NCBI RefSeq assembly: GCF_905147045.1
Contig: NC_065918.1
Span: forward strand, 8,804,001-8,868,000
Length of the DNA: 64,000 bases
Reading direction: 5' to 3'
Source of the DNA: Nymphalis io
Taxonomy: Eukaryota; Arthropoda; Insecta; Lepidoptera; Nymphalidae
How positions within the stretch are numbered: the stretch's first letter is position 1; each line of letters opens with the position of its first letter. Positions 47,043 through 58,800 of this stretch are shown one piece after another. The notes beneath the pieces are model-generated. The model was not told where the DNA came from. It made no database searches and was given only the letters and a program-made list of their open reading frames with translations. Made by a program: the position numbers and the translations under genes.

Positions 47043-48049
47043 ATTCAGTTATATACACGATTATTAATGCGAGCGAATTCATGCTATCTGTTTAAAGAGA
47101 GTGTGATATTTAGAGAGAGAGTTTAAAAACAAACACAAAGAACTTCGTCCCTGACGGGGGGGCAAAGGGGGGACCGTATCCCGACCACACAATATTTTTT
47201 TAATATTTAAAAGTTAAAGTTGTTAAATGTTTTTAATGTATAAAAAAGCCACTATATAAAAATTGACCGACTGTGGTGCCCTTTCGAATTATGAACATTA
47301 AATTATATGCTTAATTTAAATTAATATCTTAGGAGTTATACAAAATTAAAATTCTCATTAACTACACTAAATATTTCGTATGTACTATGTTACAAACAGC
47401 AATATTTAGTATTCTGCCTTCGTAAGGATAAAAGACGCATTTAACATTTTTAAATTGAATTTTTCCCATATTTAGAATCAGTAAAAAAAAGACGCATCTG
47501 CCAGTATTTTTTATATTATTTTAGACTTATAGAAACTTAGTAATGCAGAATTAAAATGTATTAGCAAATAATTTAATCAAGTCAACCAATTGATGGTTAC
47601 ATTGATTGATGAAGTTAAAAAGACTTAAACACGTAAATGCGTATATTTTACATTCAAAACAATATAACAAGATCATACAATGTAAAGACGCTTCCGCATG
47701 TTGACTTATAATAAAGACACAATTACACTGTCGTGATCATTATGTTAACAAGAGACTAACCACGTAAATATGTCTTTTAATTGTAGTATTACCAAAATCG
47801 GTATAACGCAAGTGCCAGAAGCGTCTTTTGCTCAAAGTATTGGTTAATGTGCGGGTGGAGTGGAGTGCACGGTAGGAAGACTTCGCATTCAGTTGCGCCC
47901 AGGCTTGTGAGAAAAATAATATCTGAGCGAAATTTGTGGGAAGCAATATTCCACAGAGGTAGTCGCTATATTCATTACTTATTTTGGTTGAACAATTGTT
48001 TATATATATATATATATGTAGATATTACGTAGGTAACTAACTACTCCTA

Positions 48050-48390
48050 TAATATTTTGTCTGAGCTTCTTAGATCTCTTAGAGTTCTGTCAACGGCTTC
48101 TGTGCGCGAGCCCTATCTTGAAGGGTATAAAGATGATATAGTATTGTTTGCTGATGATACCTCTGTAATTTTTAAAATTAAAACAAAACAAGTACAGCAG
48201 AACAGTGTAAACAATGCTATCTCTGATACGGTACATTGGTTTAGTGTCAAACAACTTATGTTTAATAATATTTTTTTATGTAAATAAAAGAAGTCTATTC
48301 ATGTAATTTATAACATAGGAGTTAAGGTAGATATGCAAAGATAGATATGCAAAGAGAGATTAAAATATTAACTTTTGCTTCTTAATATTA
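48050..48390 (+). pseudogene. Jockey-like LINE reverse-transcriptase scrap
   Basis: A frame reads YLEGYKDDIVLFADDTSVIF, with the FADD catalytic box of LINE reverse transcriptases. It is followed by AGATTAAAATATTAACTTTT, which parallels the sequence before the C-terminal fragment at 40835. Much of the element is deleted between the two blocks. Confidence 0.7.
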
Positions 48391-48446
48391 CTAGTGGTAG
48401 GGCTTTGTGCAAGCTCGTCTGGGTAGGTACCCCCCCTTAACAGACA
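48391..48446 (+). mobile_element. 5' fragment of the poly-A retroposon
   Basis: CTAGTGGTAGGGCTTTGTGC and AAGCTCGTCTGGGTAGGTAC match the first ~50 bp of the family (compare 39298). It is truncated after the GTACC block. Confidence 0.75.
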
Positions 48447-48665
48447 TAATATATTTTAAAGTGACTTAAATGGCTTGAAGAAAAAAATATTTTATACAAA
48501 TACTCCGATCTATAATTCTCTTGAATAAATACCACGGCATCTATCCACACCATTGGATATAGTTAATTCTGTAAATGAGCAAGCGTAGCAATATACATTT
48601 TTTTATTATATCAATTCATATTAAACAAAACTATTCGTGTCACTGAAAACTATATTTATATTAAA
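48447..48665 (+). repeat. Unclassified repeat, copy 1 of 2 (partner at 60695-60905)
   Basis: Shares AGTGACTTAAATGG, TCCGATCTATAAT-like, TTAATTCTGTAAATGA and ATTAAACAAAACTATT...CACTGAAAACT in the same order with 60695-60905. No known family recognised. Confidence 0.6.
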
Positions 48666-49237
48666 TAATCGAAGCTACTCTTTGTAACTCATTAAATATT
48701 CTACTTCAGATATTCTTATTCAGGTGGATCATTTGCCCGTCCGCCTATCTATAACATAAAAAAGACGTTTGCGGTATTTCCTTTTTGGGCTAAAATTACT
48801 AAGTTACTTACTATAGAGCATGCAGCATAAAAACTGTCCATGTGATAACAGTTCTCACTAAAATCAATACCGGTCATATTCAACGCAGGCATTGGGCTCT
48901 TAGGATTGTCATGGGTAAGCACACTTTAAGAGGGAACTATATACTTTAAAATTCGAATGATATAATATATTCATGTATGGTATTCTTGGAACGAAAACTA
49001 CCTCTCCTCGAGCATATCCTAAAATAAATCTGTGGGAATTGAGTACACATGACAATAATGGAATACGTTTTCTTTATACAAACATCACTAACATAGTGAG
49101 GTTCGTATAAAAAAAGAATTACTTATACCTCCCTAGGAGATATTGATATTAAGACATGTGTATTTTGCATTTCGGTATTAGCACCTAGAGGTATGTACTT
49201 AAATGAAGTTTGTTTAGCGAATACACACAGATAAACA

Positions 49238-49240
<3 letters not shown>

Positions 49241-49284
<44 letters not shown>
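49241..49284. repeat. (TA)n microsatellite
   Basis: About 22 uninterrupted TA dinucleotides. Confidence 0.95.
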
Positions 49285-49288
<4 letters not shown>

Positions 49289-49429
49289 TAGCTCACCAAA
49301 AAACAATATCTATTCGTTTGATTGGAATTTATAAAACCTAAAAAATAGATGTTTGTCAATTCAATCAAGAAACACAAGCAGAACAGACTACATATATTTT
49401 TTTTATTTTTATACTATCATTCATTTTAT

Positions 49430-50140
49430 TTTTTCTAAGAAGCTTTAATATTAAATATATTCTTCTGGGGACTTCATCATTTTTGATGTACAAAAAATAT
49501 GGAAACCCCATACAAACTTTCAACTCCTATTTTACTTAGGGGTACATTTTCAAAAATGATGAAATACATATTTGTTCATTTCTAATCAGAAGCTTGTGTA
49601 TGAAATTTAATTTTAGTTTTTTTTTATATTCGCCGGGAGGGCAAATGACTCTACTCCATCTGATTGTAAGTGGTAGTAGAGTCCAAACGCGACGACAGCC
49701 AGTACAGACGGGAAAAACGTTCTGCACTAGCCGCCTTCGCCTTGCCGGCCCGCAAGATGCCTCTTCACGCCTCGTTTGAAGGAACCCGGGTTGTAAGAGG
49801 AGGGGAACACGTGAGCTGGTAAGGAATTCAATTTTTTGGAAGTGCGACAAAGAAAGGAGTTGCCAAATTTCTTTGTTCTTGATGGAATTGATGTCACAGT
49901 TAGGCGGTGACATCGAGAACCAGCTCGCGTGGACTTAGCAAGGGGGAAGCAGGAATTAGAGAGAATTAGAGCGTTTCCATACGACCGTAATTCATATTTT
50001 GACCCTTTACGGGTGGAATTTCCAGAAATACTTTCATAGTGGGTGCTTACAGCATAAAATGTATCAACTGTCAAAATTTCAAGTTTCTAACCCTTTTGGT
50101 TTAGGCTCTACGTTGATGAATCAGTCAGGAAAAGTCATTC
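49430..50140 (-). mobile_element. Unclassified interspersed repeat, copy 2, split by a LINE
   Basis: The reverse of the 40188-40660 repeat. Its blocks lie at 49470-49600 and 49985-50135 (TTCATAGTGGGTGCTTACAG, CAACGTAGAGCC reversed), on both sides of the LINE 3' end at 49613-49985. Confidence 0.6.
49613..49985 (-). pseudogene. LINE 3' end (Jockey-like) with poly-A, inserted in another repeat
   Basis: The minus-strand frame reads STRAGSRCHRLTVTSIPSRT, LPAHVFPSSYNPGSFKRGVK and HLAGRQ, ending in a short 3' UTR and a poly-A (T run at 49616). It closely matches the longer copy at 61612-62400. Frame broken. Confidence 0.8.
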
Positions 50141-51178
50141 TATATGTATAGATAACAACAAAAATACGTATGTTTTTATAAATAAATTTGATAAAATAAA
50201 GACTAAACGGAACCTTGAAATACTTCTTTTAATAATTCAGTAGCCTGGACAAACAGACAGACAGACAGCCAGACAAAATAAAAAAAATATTGTTTGGAAT
50301 ATTTTATTTGAAAAGAAGCAGTTTATTTGGAATAACAGATAGGCACTTATGTTTTATTTATATGAAAATGATAATATGAAAGATTACATTTGTATTTGAA
50401 TATCAGTTTGTTAATAAAATATACATAATTCGTTCCGGAAGGTTTTCTATCGTGCGTAATTTAAATTTATTAAAAAATAATAAGTAGCGAAATGTTGATG
50501 TTTTCTAATGAAGTCGTAAAAGGTGATTTATGTGTTGAAATTGCTTACGCTGACTTAATTATGAGAGAATATATCTTTATGAATTACCGAATTGTAGATA
50601 AAAAAAGTTCGCGACAACTTATATTAAACTATGTGTCACAGATTAGTGTGACTGCATTACAATTTAAATAAACGATAACTTTATCTCAAACAGATCCTTA
50701 TCAAAATAAATATAATATAAATTTAAAACATTTTCCGTTTCAAGTAAATATTACTATTCACCACCAGACCACTAATTTATAAAAATAAATTACATTATTA
50801 TACAACAAAAACAAACGCTTGTGCAGTCGAGTTGAGTTGCTTGTAGTGAATATTATTAATAAACTAGGAAATGTATTTAAATTATGTAGTACAAATATTG
50901 TCAATAAGCTGCCTCCCTTTTGTCTAAAATAGATAATTTAACGTAAAAGTAAGTGCTTGCTTAACCTACATGCTTAAATTAAATGATAAGACAGCTATTT
51001 AGTAATGTTACAGCACATATACAGCACAATAGCGTAACACAAGCGCTTGAGTGATCTCCAGTAAGCTTACTTTGCCGTTGCGAGAGCAGGAGCGATACCA
51101 CAAACGCTTTGAAAGTGCAGTGCAAAGAATGGCAAGAACTTCTGTTAGTGTCTATGAGATAAGGATAGTTAAATTTTT

Positions 51179-51467
51179 ACTGGTGGTAGGGCTTTGTGCA
51201 AGCTCGTCTGGGTAGGTACCACCCACTCATCAGATATTCTACCGCAAAATAGCAATACTTGGTATTGTTGTGTTCCGGTTTGAAGGGTGAATGAGGTAAT
51301 GTATTTACAAGCACAAGATACATAACATCTTTGTTCCCAAGGTTGGTGACGCATTGGCGATGTCAGCGATGGTTAACATTTCTTACAATGCCAATATCTA
51401 TAGGCGTTGGTAACCACTCCAACAGGTGGCCCATATGCTCGTCCGCCTATTTGTTCCATAAAAAAAT
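51179..51467 (+). mobile_element. Poly-A retroposon, copy 6
   Basis: Starts ACTGGTGGTAGGGCTTTGTG and ends GCTCGTCCGCCTATTTGTTC plus an A run. Slightly diverged (GAATGAGGTAATGTATTTAC in the middle). Confidence 0.87.
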
Positions 51468-51762
51468 CTGTATATATAAAATATGCATCTATCTGCCTTC
51501 CCTTTTTAAATAAAAACTACAATGATCCAAATAGAATAAAAAAGATGTTGTCTATCTTATTTGTACTTCAACTTTAGAAAACATTACCATTCCACAATAT
51601 CATAGAACAACTTCAATGATCATTTTAATTTTAATGTCTTACTTTTGAAATATAGGGCTTCAAAGTTCCTTTTAATGAGTTCACTTCTTGAAGTTTTTTA
51701 ATCCTATTTTGCATGATGAGTTACTTTGATAACTCTGAATCAAGAAGTTGTTAGAGTTGAAC

Positions 51763-51862
51763 TTGAGGAGATAGTATTGTATACAGATATTATACAATAT
51801 TATCTCCTCAACACCCAGAGTGTTTTCGGTAGTTTTAATTACTATGATTACACAATTCATCA
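51763..51862. repeat. Two adjacent foldback hairpins
   Basis: 51763-51783 and 51791-51811 pair over 21 bp with one mismatch around a 7-nt loop (arm TTGAGGAGATAGTATTGTAT). 51838-51848 and 51859-51869 pair over 11 bp (ATTACTATGAT) around a 10-nt loop. A hairpin RNA precursor or a foldback MITE are both possible. Confidence 0.6.
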
Positions 51863-52413
51863 TAGTAATGTGATACGAAATCTATGGATACATCATAAGA
51901 ACGACGGTAAACGGTACAATTCTCTAGGTATTTTTAAATAACTAAGCTTAAATGTGTATAGACATAATTTCATCTATCTGTCTCTGGTAAAAAGTAAGGA
52001 ACAAACTAAACATTTTGTTGTGTCTGTACGCAATTACGCGGTGGTGATCCCATTGTAAAAATACATGGCATGGTCAATACAATACTATCGACTAATCAGT
52101 TATATTACAGTTTAATAGAAATACTTTATACTTTAGGAGCACTGAGTTGTTTCAGTGCTTTACACTACTGTTAAAAAAATCAGACTAATGGGATGTCCCA
52201 AGCGTTTTTAGGCTTTAATTAAACGAATAGAAAAAATAAAAATCCCGTTATTTTTAAGGTGAATTAAAAAACGTTGATTACACTGGCGCTAAGACCAGGG
52301 ATCAAAGCTAAATGATTAAATATCCTGTTTTTACTGAAGATCCTTTTATTTAAAAATACAAATTAAACAAAATATTAATCTCTACTGTGGTTCTATTTAC
52401 AACTATAAACAGT

Positions 52414-53754
52414 CAGTGCCGTAGCTAGGTGGACAAGGGCCTTGGTGCATAAGGCTCCCTCTTTCCGCGTAGCTTGAACTTTTATTGGCGTTCAAAATTA
52501 TAGATAGAAACAAGAATAGTAAACACTGTGTTCAACTTATCCCTAAGTATAATCCCCAGTAGGCTAAATCCATACGTCATCTCTATGAGGAGTAGAATCT
52601 CTAGGTGCTTAATAGAAGAAAAAGGGAATAAATAAACAACGACGTGCATGAAAATACAGAATATTTATTATAAATTCGGAGTACTTACTGAGATTTTCCT
52701 ACATTACTTGTCAATGTTTAGTAAAGGAAGCTCAACAAAAAACCACCAATCAGTTTGTTTGGTAATTATGCGGAGAGAGTAAAGTTCGTTGGTAATCATA
52801 TACTAATACTGTTATGAAATAAATATTAATCCATAATAAGATGTTATAGTTTCTATAGTAGCTCATTTGTCAATTTGAACTTGAGTTTAGAAAAATGTTC
52901 TTTATTTTTCGTTGATCAAGTAGAGAGTTATTATAGAGGGTTATCGTTGTGCAACCTGTATCATACATGTCATCGGATTTTTTTAGGGAAAATGAGTTCT
53001 AGCAGAATATGGTGCCAGATGGATAAATGTGAAATAAGGCTGGTAGTAGGGAATTACGAATTACAACAGTTAGCGACATACCTAGCGTCAACTATTATAA
53101 TGTGTCCCAGACCCCAGAAAGTTGAAAACATCGCTAATATTATAAATGAGAACTGATGCAAGGCAAGGGCGAATGAAAACTTGTTTAAAAAGTCGATGGG
53201 TGGAATTGTCGAATTGATCTCACGACCGTAAGCACGTGAGCTTATCGCTGATCCAATGTGCTACGGGCGTACTCATCCAAACTACCAAATAGGTAACTGA
53301 AATAACGATAACAAACAGCACATGCTTATCGAGGACGCTTGGCGTGGTAATTATAATAATAATATAATAATAATATCCTGGGACATTTTTCACACACGGC
53401 CATCTGATCCCAAATTAAGCTTGTACAAAGCTTGTGCTATGGAAACCAGACAACTGATATACTACATATACTACTTTTTTTTGTAAATACATACTTATAT
53501 AGATAATTACACCCAGACTCAGGACAAACATACATGTTCATGCACACAAATGTCTGTCCTGGGTGGGAATCGAACCCACAACCTTAGGCGTGAAAGGCAA
53601 GTGTTCTACCAACTACGCCAACCGGCTCGTCAAATTATTGATGTTCATTTTTTCTTTTATGCTCCTCTCTTTTCAAAGCTGAAGTAAGGGGGCCCCCTGA
53701 GCTCCGGGGTCCTGGTGCACTGCACCACCTAGCCCTACGATAGCTACGCCACTG
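52414..53754. mobile_element. Non-autonomous hAT-like DNA element with 8-bp target duplication
   Basis: The left end is CAGTGCCGTAGCTAGG. The right end, reversed, is CAGTGGCGTAGCTATC; 13 of the first 14 bases match. Both sides are flanked by the identical octamer TAAACAGT (52406-52413 and 53755-53762). An 8-bp duplication and CAGTG termini fit hAT (P elements also make 8 bp). The 1341-bp interior shows no transposase; a 93-codon frame at 52875-53156 is unrecognised. A SINE is nested near the right end. Confidence 0.85.
53376..53631 (-). mobile_element. tRNA-derived SINE, third family, nested in the hAT-like element
   Basis: The minus strand starts GAGCCGGTTGGCGTAGTTGG (box A) and has GTGGGTTCGATTCCCACCC (box B) with a CTTTCAC anticodon-like loop. 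A non-tRNA body follows (ACATTTGTGTGCATGAACAT ... CTGAGTCTGGGTGTAATTA). The tRNA-like head continues into the body, so it is a SINE and not a tRNA gene. Confidence 0.78.
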
Positions 53755-53845
53755 TAAACAGTCCTATAAGTACAAATATTAATTAAAGGAGTGGTCAGAA
53801 CATTTAACGACCTAGCGAAACGAAACCAACAAATCAAATGCTTAC

Positions 53846-54066
53846 CTTCGTAACTGGAGTACATAATCTTCCCTCACTGTATTTAAAGCGCGACTATTTA
53901 TTGCATAATTGGGTAGATTTACTCGTCTACAAAGTTCAATTAGTGACTTACACGTAGTTAAATGACACTTCTTATTTTTAATAAAATTACGATAAACATA
54001 CATAATATTTTTGGTCCCTGTTTCCGTGGCAAATTCAGAGTCTTCGCCCGCGTAGGTATTCTTCAT
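53846..54066 (-). CDS. First-exon candidate of an unrecognised gene
   Basis: The minus strand ATG at 54066 opens 73 codons plus two bases, ending at a strong donor CGAAG|GTAAGC (53845). The protein is non-repetitive and looks protein-like (MKNTYAGEDSEFATETG, KNIMYVYRNFIKNKKC, SLIELCRRVNLPNYA). The frame is open for a further 22 codons upstream of the ATG, so the exon may start earlier. TATATAAG lies just upstream. No next exon (phase 2) was found; the hAT-like insertion starts 92 bp downstream, in the putative intron. Confidence 0.35.
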
Positions 54067-54515
54067 GGAGTTCTTATATAATATCCGTCGGGGAAATTTC
54101 TTAGATAAAATATTTAAGATTTGTTTTATGCATTAATTACAATTTTTAAATTCACCTGATATTATTCTACAGTATATTGTATTTCATTTTTGTTGTTGCG
54201 CTTTTTTATTATCAATTAATTATTTATTGTTGTATAATACTTATAATGTACAGAATAAGTATTACAACATAGTTAAATATACGATATATTCTCTAAATAA
54301 GCATAAAGATAATATAAATCATTTTAAATACGATTAACTAAATCAATTAGGAAGATGTAAATTAAAAAATGTATTTTTTTTTTGTACTGAAATAATCTTT
54401 AAATTATTATAATGACATGTGTGAAAGAATTATGATTATATCATGTAATTTTTTTTTATAAATAAATCAATTTAGGCGTTCTCGTATAATTCTTGCTCCG
54501 TCCGAGTTGAGGCTG

Positions 54516-54585
54516 TGACGTCATTTCGCCCAATCGTTATTGCGGGCGATTCTTTTGCGATACGCGCATTGATAATTTAGTCAGT
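54516..54585 (+). promoter_or_regulatory. Promoter-like block: CRE, CpG cluster and TCAGT initiator
   Basis: A perfect palindromic CRE TGACGTCA (54516-54523), then a CCAAT-type CCCAATCG, a GC-rich stretch and the arthropod initiator TCAGT at 54581-54585. No attached coding exon could be proved. The minus-strand exon at 53846-54066 and the plus-strand exon at 55255-55438 are both close. Confidence 0.35.
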
Positions 54586-55254
54586 GGTGCCAACCTGGTG
54601 GATTTCCCCCCAAATTTGGGGATGTCCAGAAATTTTTTTAGGGGGATTTTTGTCTATAATTCGATTTTTTTTTTCATAAAAAAACGTACGACTGTACAAA
54701 ATATATTAAGCCTCGAACGCAAACTACAAACTAAACCAAATATAAGCTCCAAGCGTGGCTATAACTGAAATATCAAAAAACTATTGTATGTTGAAATTGA
54801 AAAAATAGCTCAACGGTCAGCGTGCTTGTATGTACAACACGTAGGAGCTTCGATTTCTGATCACTGAATGAAAAAAAAAATCGTTTAATTTCATTTTTAT
54901 CATCATTAATATTATTAGGTCATTAATATATGTAGTAGGTAAATGTGTAAAATGCCGGGTGCCTAAATACAACAGCTATTTTATACTACTTGAATGTAAT
55001 TTTAACTTGTATTTAAAATTACCTCTCAAGCCGAGTGCACAACAAAAAATTTAGGGGTTCTTAACCGATATTTAGGGAAATATATTAGAACGATTATTAA
55101 TATATTATTTTATGCTAATATAAAAGCAGTATTTTGACGTTGACTAACAAATAATCTACCGAAAATCGATCTTATGATTGCGGGTTCTTTCACAAATCAC
55201 GCGAAATATACTAGTGTACTTATTATTCTTTATTTTAATCTTTTGTTAATGCAG

Positions 55255-55438
55255 ATTTGCGATAGAAGATAATAATGATATAGAATATAATAAATATTTT
55301 AATTTCACGTACACAATCGGGGGTTTACGATACAGAGCCACGGCATATTATTGTAAATATGCTTGTGATGAAAGTGTAAACAAAATTAACAATTTCGAAT
55401 GTGAAGGATGCAAACATACTAAGGCATTGGTCACATAG
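55255..55438 (+). CDS. Last-exon candidate, small Cys-containing C-terminus, unrecognised
   Basis: After the acceptor TTAATGCAG, a frame (entering in phase 2) stays open for 60 codons to TAG at 55436. The text is protein-like: YNKYFNFTYTIGGLRYRA, AYYCKYACDE, FECEGCKHTK. Four Cys are spaced C-x3-C and C-x2-C. Composition is higher in GC than the flanks. No upstream exon was identified, and chance or an unrecognised transposon are alternatives. Confidence 0.3.
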
Positions 55439-55484
55439 CGATGTGAGGAGCCTAGTTGTAATTAAATAAGTTGTTACTAGAAGA

Positions 55485-55800
55485 AACTTTTTTTATATAA
55501 AAAGGGGGCAAACAAGCAGGAGGCTCACCTGGTGGAAAGTTATTAAATCTGTCCAAGGACACCTGCAACACCGAAGTACTTGCAACTTAAAGAATGAGTA
55601 GGCTCTTTCCTTGAAGGCTTCTATGTCATAACGGTTCGAAAAAGTTACCGGGAAATATGGTTCCGCAGAGTGGCTGTGCGAGGCAAGAAAAACTTTAAAA
55701 ATAGCGTTGTTGTAGTGGATTTCCAGACATCGAGATGGTATGATTAGAATTTAGAATTTAGACGCGATGCCCGGCGGTGAAATTCAGCGCCTGGGATTAA
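55485..55800 (-). mobile_element. LINE 3'-region fragment, common lepidopteran type
   Basis: T run, then GGGGGCAAACAAGCAGGAGG and CTCACCTGGTGGAAAG, CACCTGCAACACCGAAGTAC and GAGTAGGCTCTTTCCTTGAA. In this order they match an abundant lepidopteran LINE 3' end read antisense (from memory of such repeats). Diverged. Confidence 0.6.
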
Positions 55801-58800
55801 TCTAAACAATTCAAATAGGTCACAGTCATTAAGGATTTTTTCTACTTATACCATTGGCGATACGGCGTTGTTTACAAATCATCTTCAAGATAAACAATAA
55901 TAAGCTTAAGATTAACGTTGAAATGCATTTTCATCGATATAAACTCCTATGACAACACTATCGGTATTCAGCGTATCAAAGCCGTATTACGAACATTCTG
56001 AATTACGTATTTATTAAACGAATAGCTATAACCCTGTAAGTATACATTACTTAAAACAAATAAGCCTGTAAAAATTAAATGTTTGATCTTCAAACTTAAA
56101 ACTTATAAATACGACAAATTTTACTACTAAGGTACTTAGTTACGTTAGTACGTTTTTGTTGATATATATATATGTTTCCAGTAAAGTTAAATAAAAATAT
56201 TTAGACGTTATGTAACCCGAGAAATGTCGAGATAAGTACGTGGTAAGAAACCAGTGACTTAAACCAATGAGTTTAAGGTAAAATTAATTTGTGTTTAAAA
56301 TTTATGGCTATAAATAAGAACGTCGTGAAGAATGAGATTGTGCTGCATAAGCATTCACCTATCTCACTTATTGTAGCGTGGTGGAATAAGCTAGATAGGC
56401 CATCCATTGGGCTATTTACGGTTCGTACACATATGATGCGGTTACGTAGAATAAAATGTACCTACATAACAAATGGCTCTAAGCATTTTTTAAACAATAG
56501 ACAGTCGAACAGCTAGTCTATGAGAGCAGTTTAATTACCGTGTCATTTGTAGATGATATTGTTTTCACAATTTCGTTTGATCATCCATCATGTGTATGAC
56601 AAACCTTTATTTAACTTCACCGTTATTGACCAAGTTTTACTATTGTAGCTTAAAATAGTTTTTACTTAATGTTTGGTGCAGGTGACAATACAATCTAGAT
56701 CAAATAATAAAAATATATAATTATAATAAATAAGCTTGTAACACAAGCGGATTGGCTCTTGTTTGATTCAAAGGTGCTTTGTGATTTGATCCAAATCATA
56801 GCGAAATATATTTGTTTTAAGAACTTCTATGTCATCTAAAACCTTGTTATATCTTAAATTGATCATAAAAAGGGTCTAAGAAAGTGGACATCTTGATAGA
56901 AATGTGTCACGTTATGAACTAAATGAGAATTTTTATATTCTTCTTTAAAACACACTCAAATGTAGCATGTTAATAATAATATCGAGTTCAGAGTCTTGAT
57001 AACTAAACATCGCGTACATGTATACAAGCCGAGCTGGCCCAGAGAAGGATATTAAATCTTTATCTTTTTTTAATTTAATTTTAGGAAAGCAAACGAAAAA
57101 ATGGGCCACAGAAATGAAAAAGTCTATATACCTACTCTATTCACGCTACTACAATATTCACTTTGAATCATAATTTAAAATTATTTATTTAAATAATTAA
57201 TTAAAATATTATAAAATAAATAGATAGTAAATAATGAGGCAACAATAAATATATTAAAGTGTCTGTCTGTAATTTTAAAATTAACCACTTTTTTAAGTTG
57301 GTATAGGTAGTTTTACAAGCAGCATTTAACAGCAATTTATTTGGTTTGCAAGTTACCAAAACCAAAATAACTATTAGGTATTAATTATTGTTTCAATTAT
57401 CTTTTTGCGTGTCCGAGGTGAAACGGGTGAAAGCTATAAATATTAATTTATAATGTAATGTTTTATTTTATTATTTCTTATATTATAATTAATACAATAT
57501 GCGTCACGTACACTGCTAGTTCACATGAGCTTAGTTACTTGTTCTTACTTTCAGTAATTGTCACTCACGCATATATATTTCGTGTAAACATACTATTACA
57601 CGTATTAGTGAAAATGAACAGGATTCGCTAAGATTCGACTTCGAAGTGTCGCTTGCTGACCCTTTAAATAGCTACTTCCAGTGCTTAGTGACATATTAAA
57701 ACACACTGCGCACAATAACATTTCGAGCGCATGCTGCATTAATACTTTTCTACTAAACGATAACTTCTCACTCGTCACTAGGCAGGATATCACTAAGCGT
57801 AATCGCTTATGTAATGTCACATGCATATGTGATGTCACATTTTCATGTGTATTTGCAATCATTGCATATATACATTACTTTAAAAAAAACTAGCTGAAAT
57901 GTTGTATCTATTGTCATGGTAGTGTAAACATCGATTCTCAAATATTTAAAATGTGTAATACAATTTAAAATGTAGCTATATTGATAAAAATAAATTTATC
58001 TAGAAAGTAACATAAATAAATGGATATCAATAAAGTCGAACAGAGAAATCCTTGTTTCAAAACAACTATTTATGGTCAATAATAAAAGAAGCGAGTTCAC
58101 GTCGACAACATATTTTAAACATATAATATTTTAAAGATAAAAATTTAGTTATTTACTTATATTAATTGTTTACACATCTTTGATATTAAACTTTTATCGA
58201 CCGGAAATAATATTTTTAATGGAAATTGCAGAAAAATGTTTTTTTTATTATTATTTAATACTTTTCGGATATATTGTGCGTTTAAAAATAGGTTGAAGAC
58301 TGGTATCACTTTAATCACAAAATATATCGAGTACTATAACTGGTTGAGTAGCTACACAAAAATAACTTAAAATATTTGAAAAATGATACATTAAGTAGTA
58401 TAAGTAACATAATTACTTATTTTGCTGTAAATAAAATAAATGTCATTTAAAATATATATAGCAACAAATTTACCATAAAATTTAATAAATGTTTTGATAA
58501 ACTGGCTTAAAATTTAGTAAATATACACGAGCAATATTAGTAAATTCACAACACAATTGATGATATAATATTTAATGAATACGTGACGTATTTGCTGAAT
58601 ATATGATTTGTGATTTGTATATATGATGTGACATTTATATTCTATAGATTTGAACAGATACAAATAAATTATAGTAACATAATTTATATCTTCTTCTTTT
58701 TTGATTAGCATAAGCTAAAGGCTCTATCTATCTATATGTAAGGTAGGGATCCGATAAAATAACAATTGAAAAATGTGTAATGAGAACATTATGTCTTGTT

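Noticed and set aside
50499..50672. 57-codon plus-strand ORF
   Set aside because: Length is within chance for this window, no splice sites or homology.
53555..53631. tRNA gene with a TTC-like anticodon
   Set aside because: The tRNA-like head runs straight into a SINE body with shared lepidopteran blocks and lies inside a transposon; it is a SINE promoter, not a tRNA gene.
54581..54600. CAGTGGTGCCAACC as a DNA-transposon end
   Set aside because: No matching inverted end or target duplication was found within about 1.5 kb.
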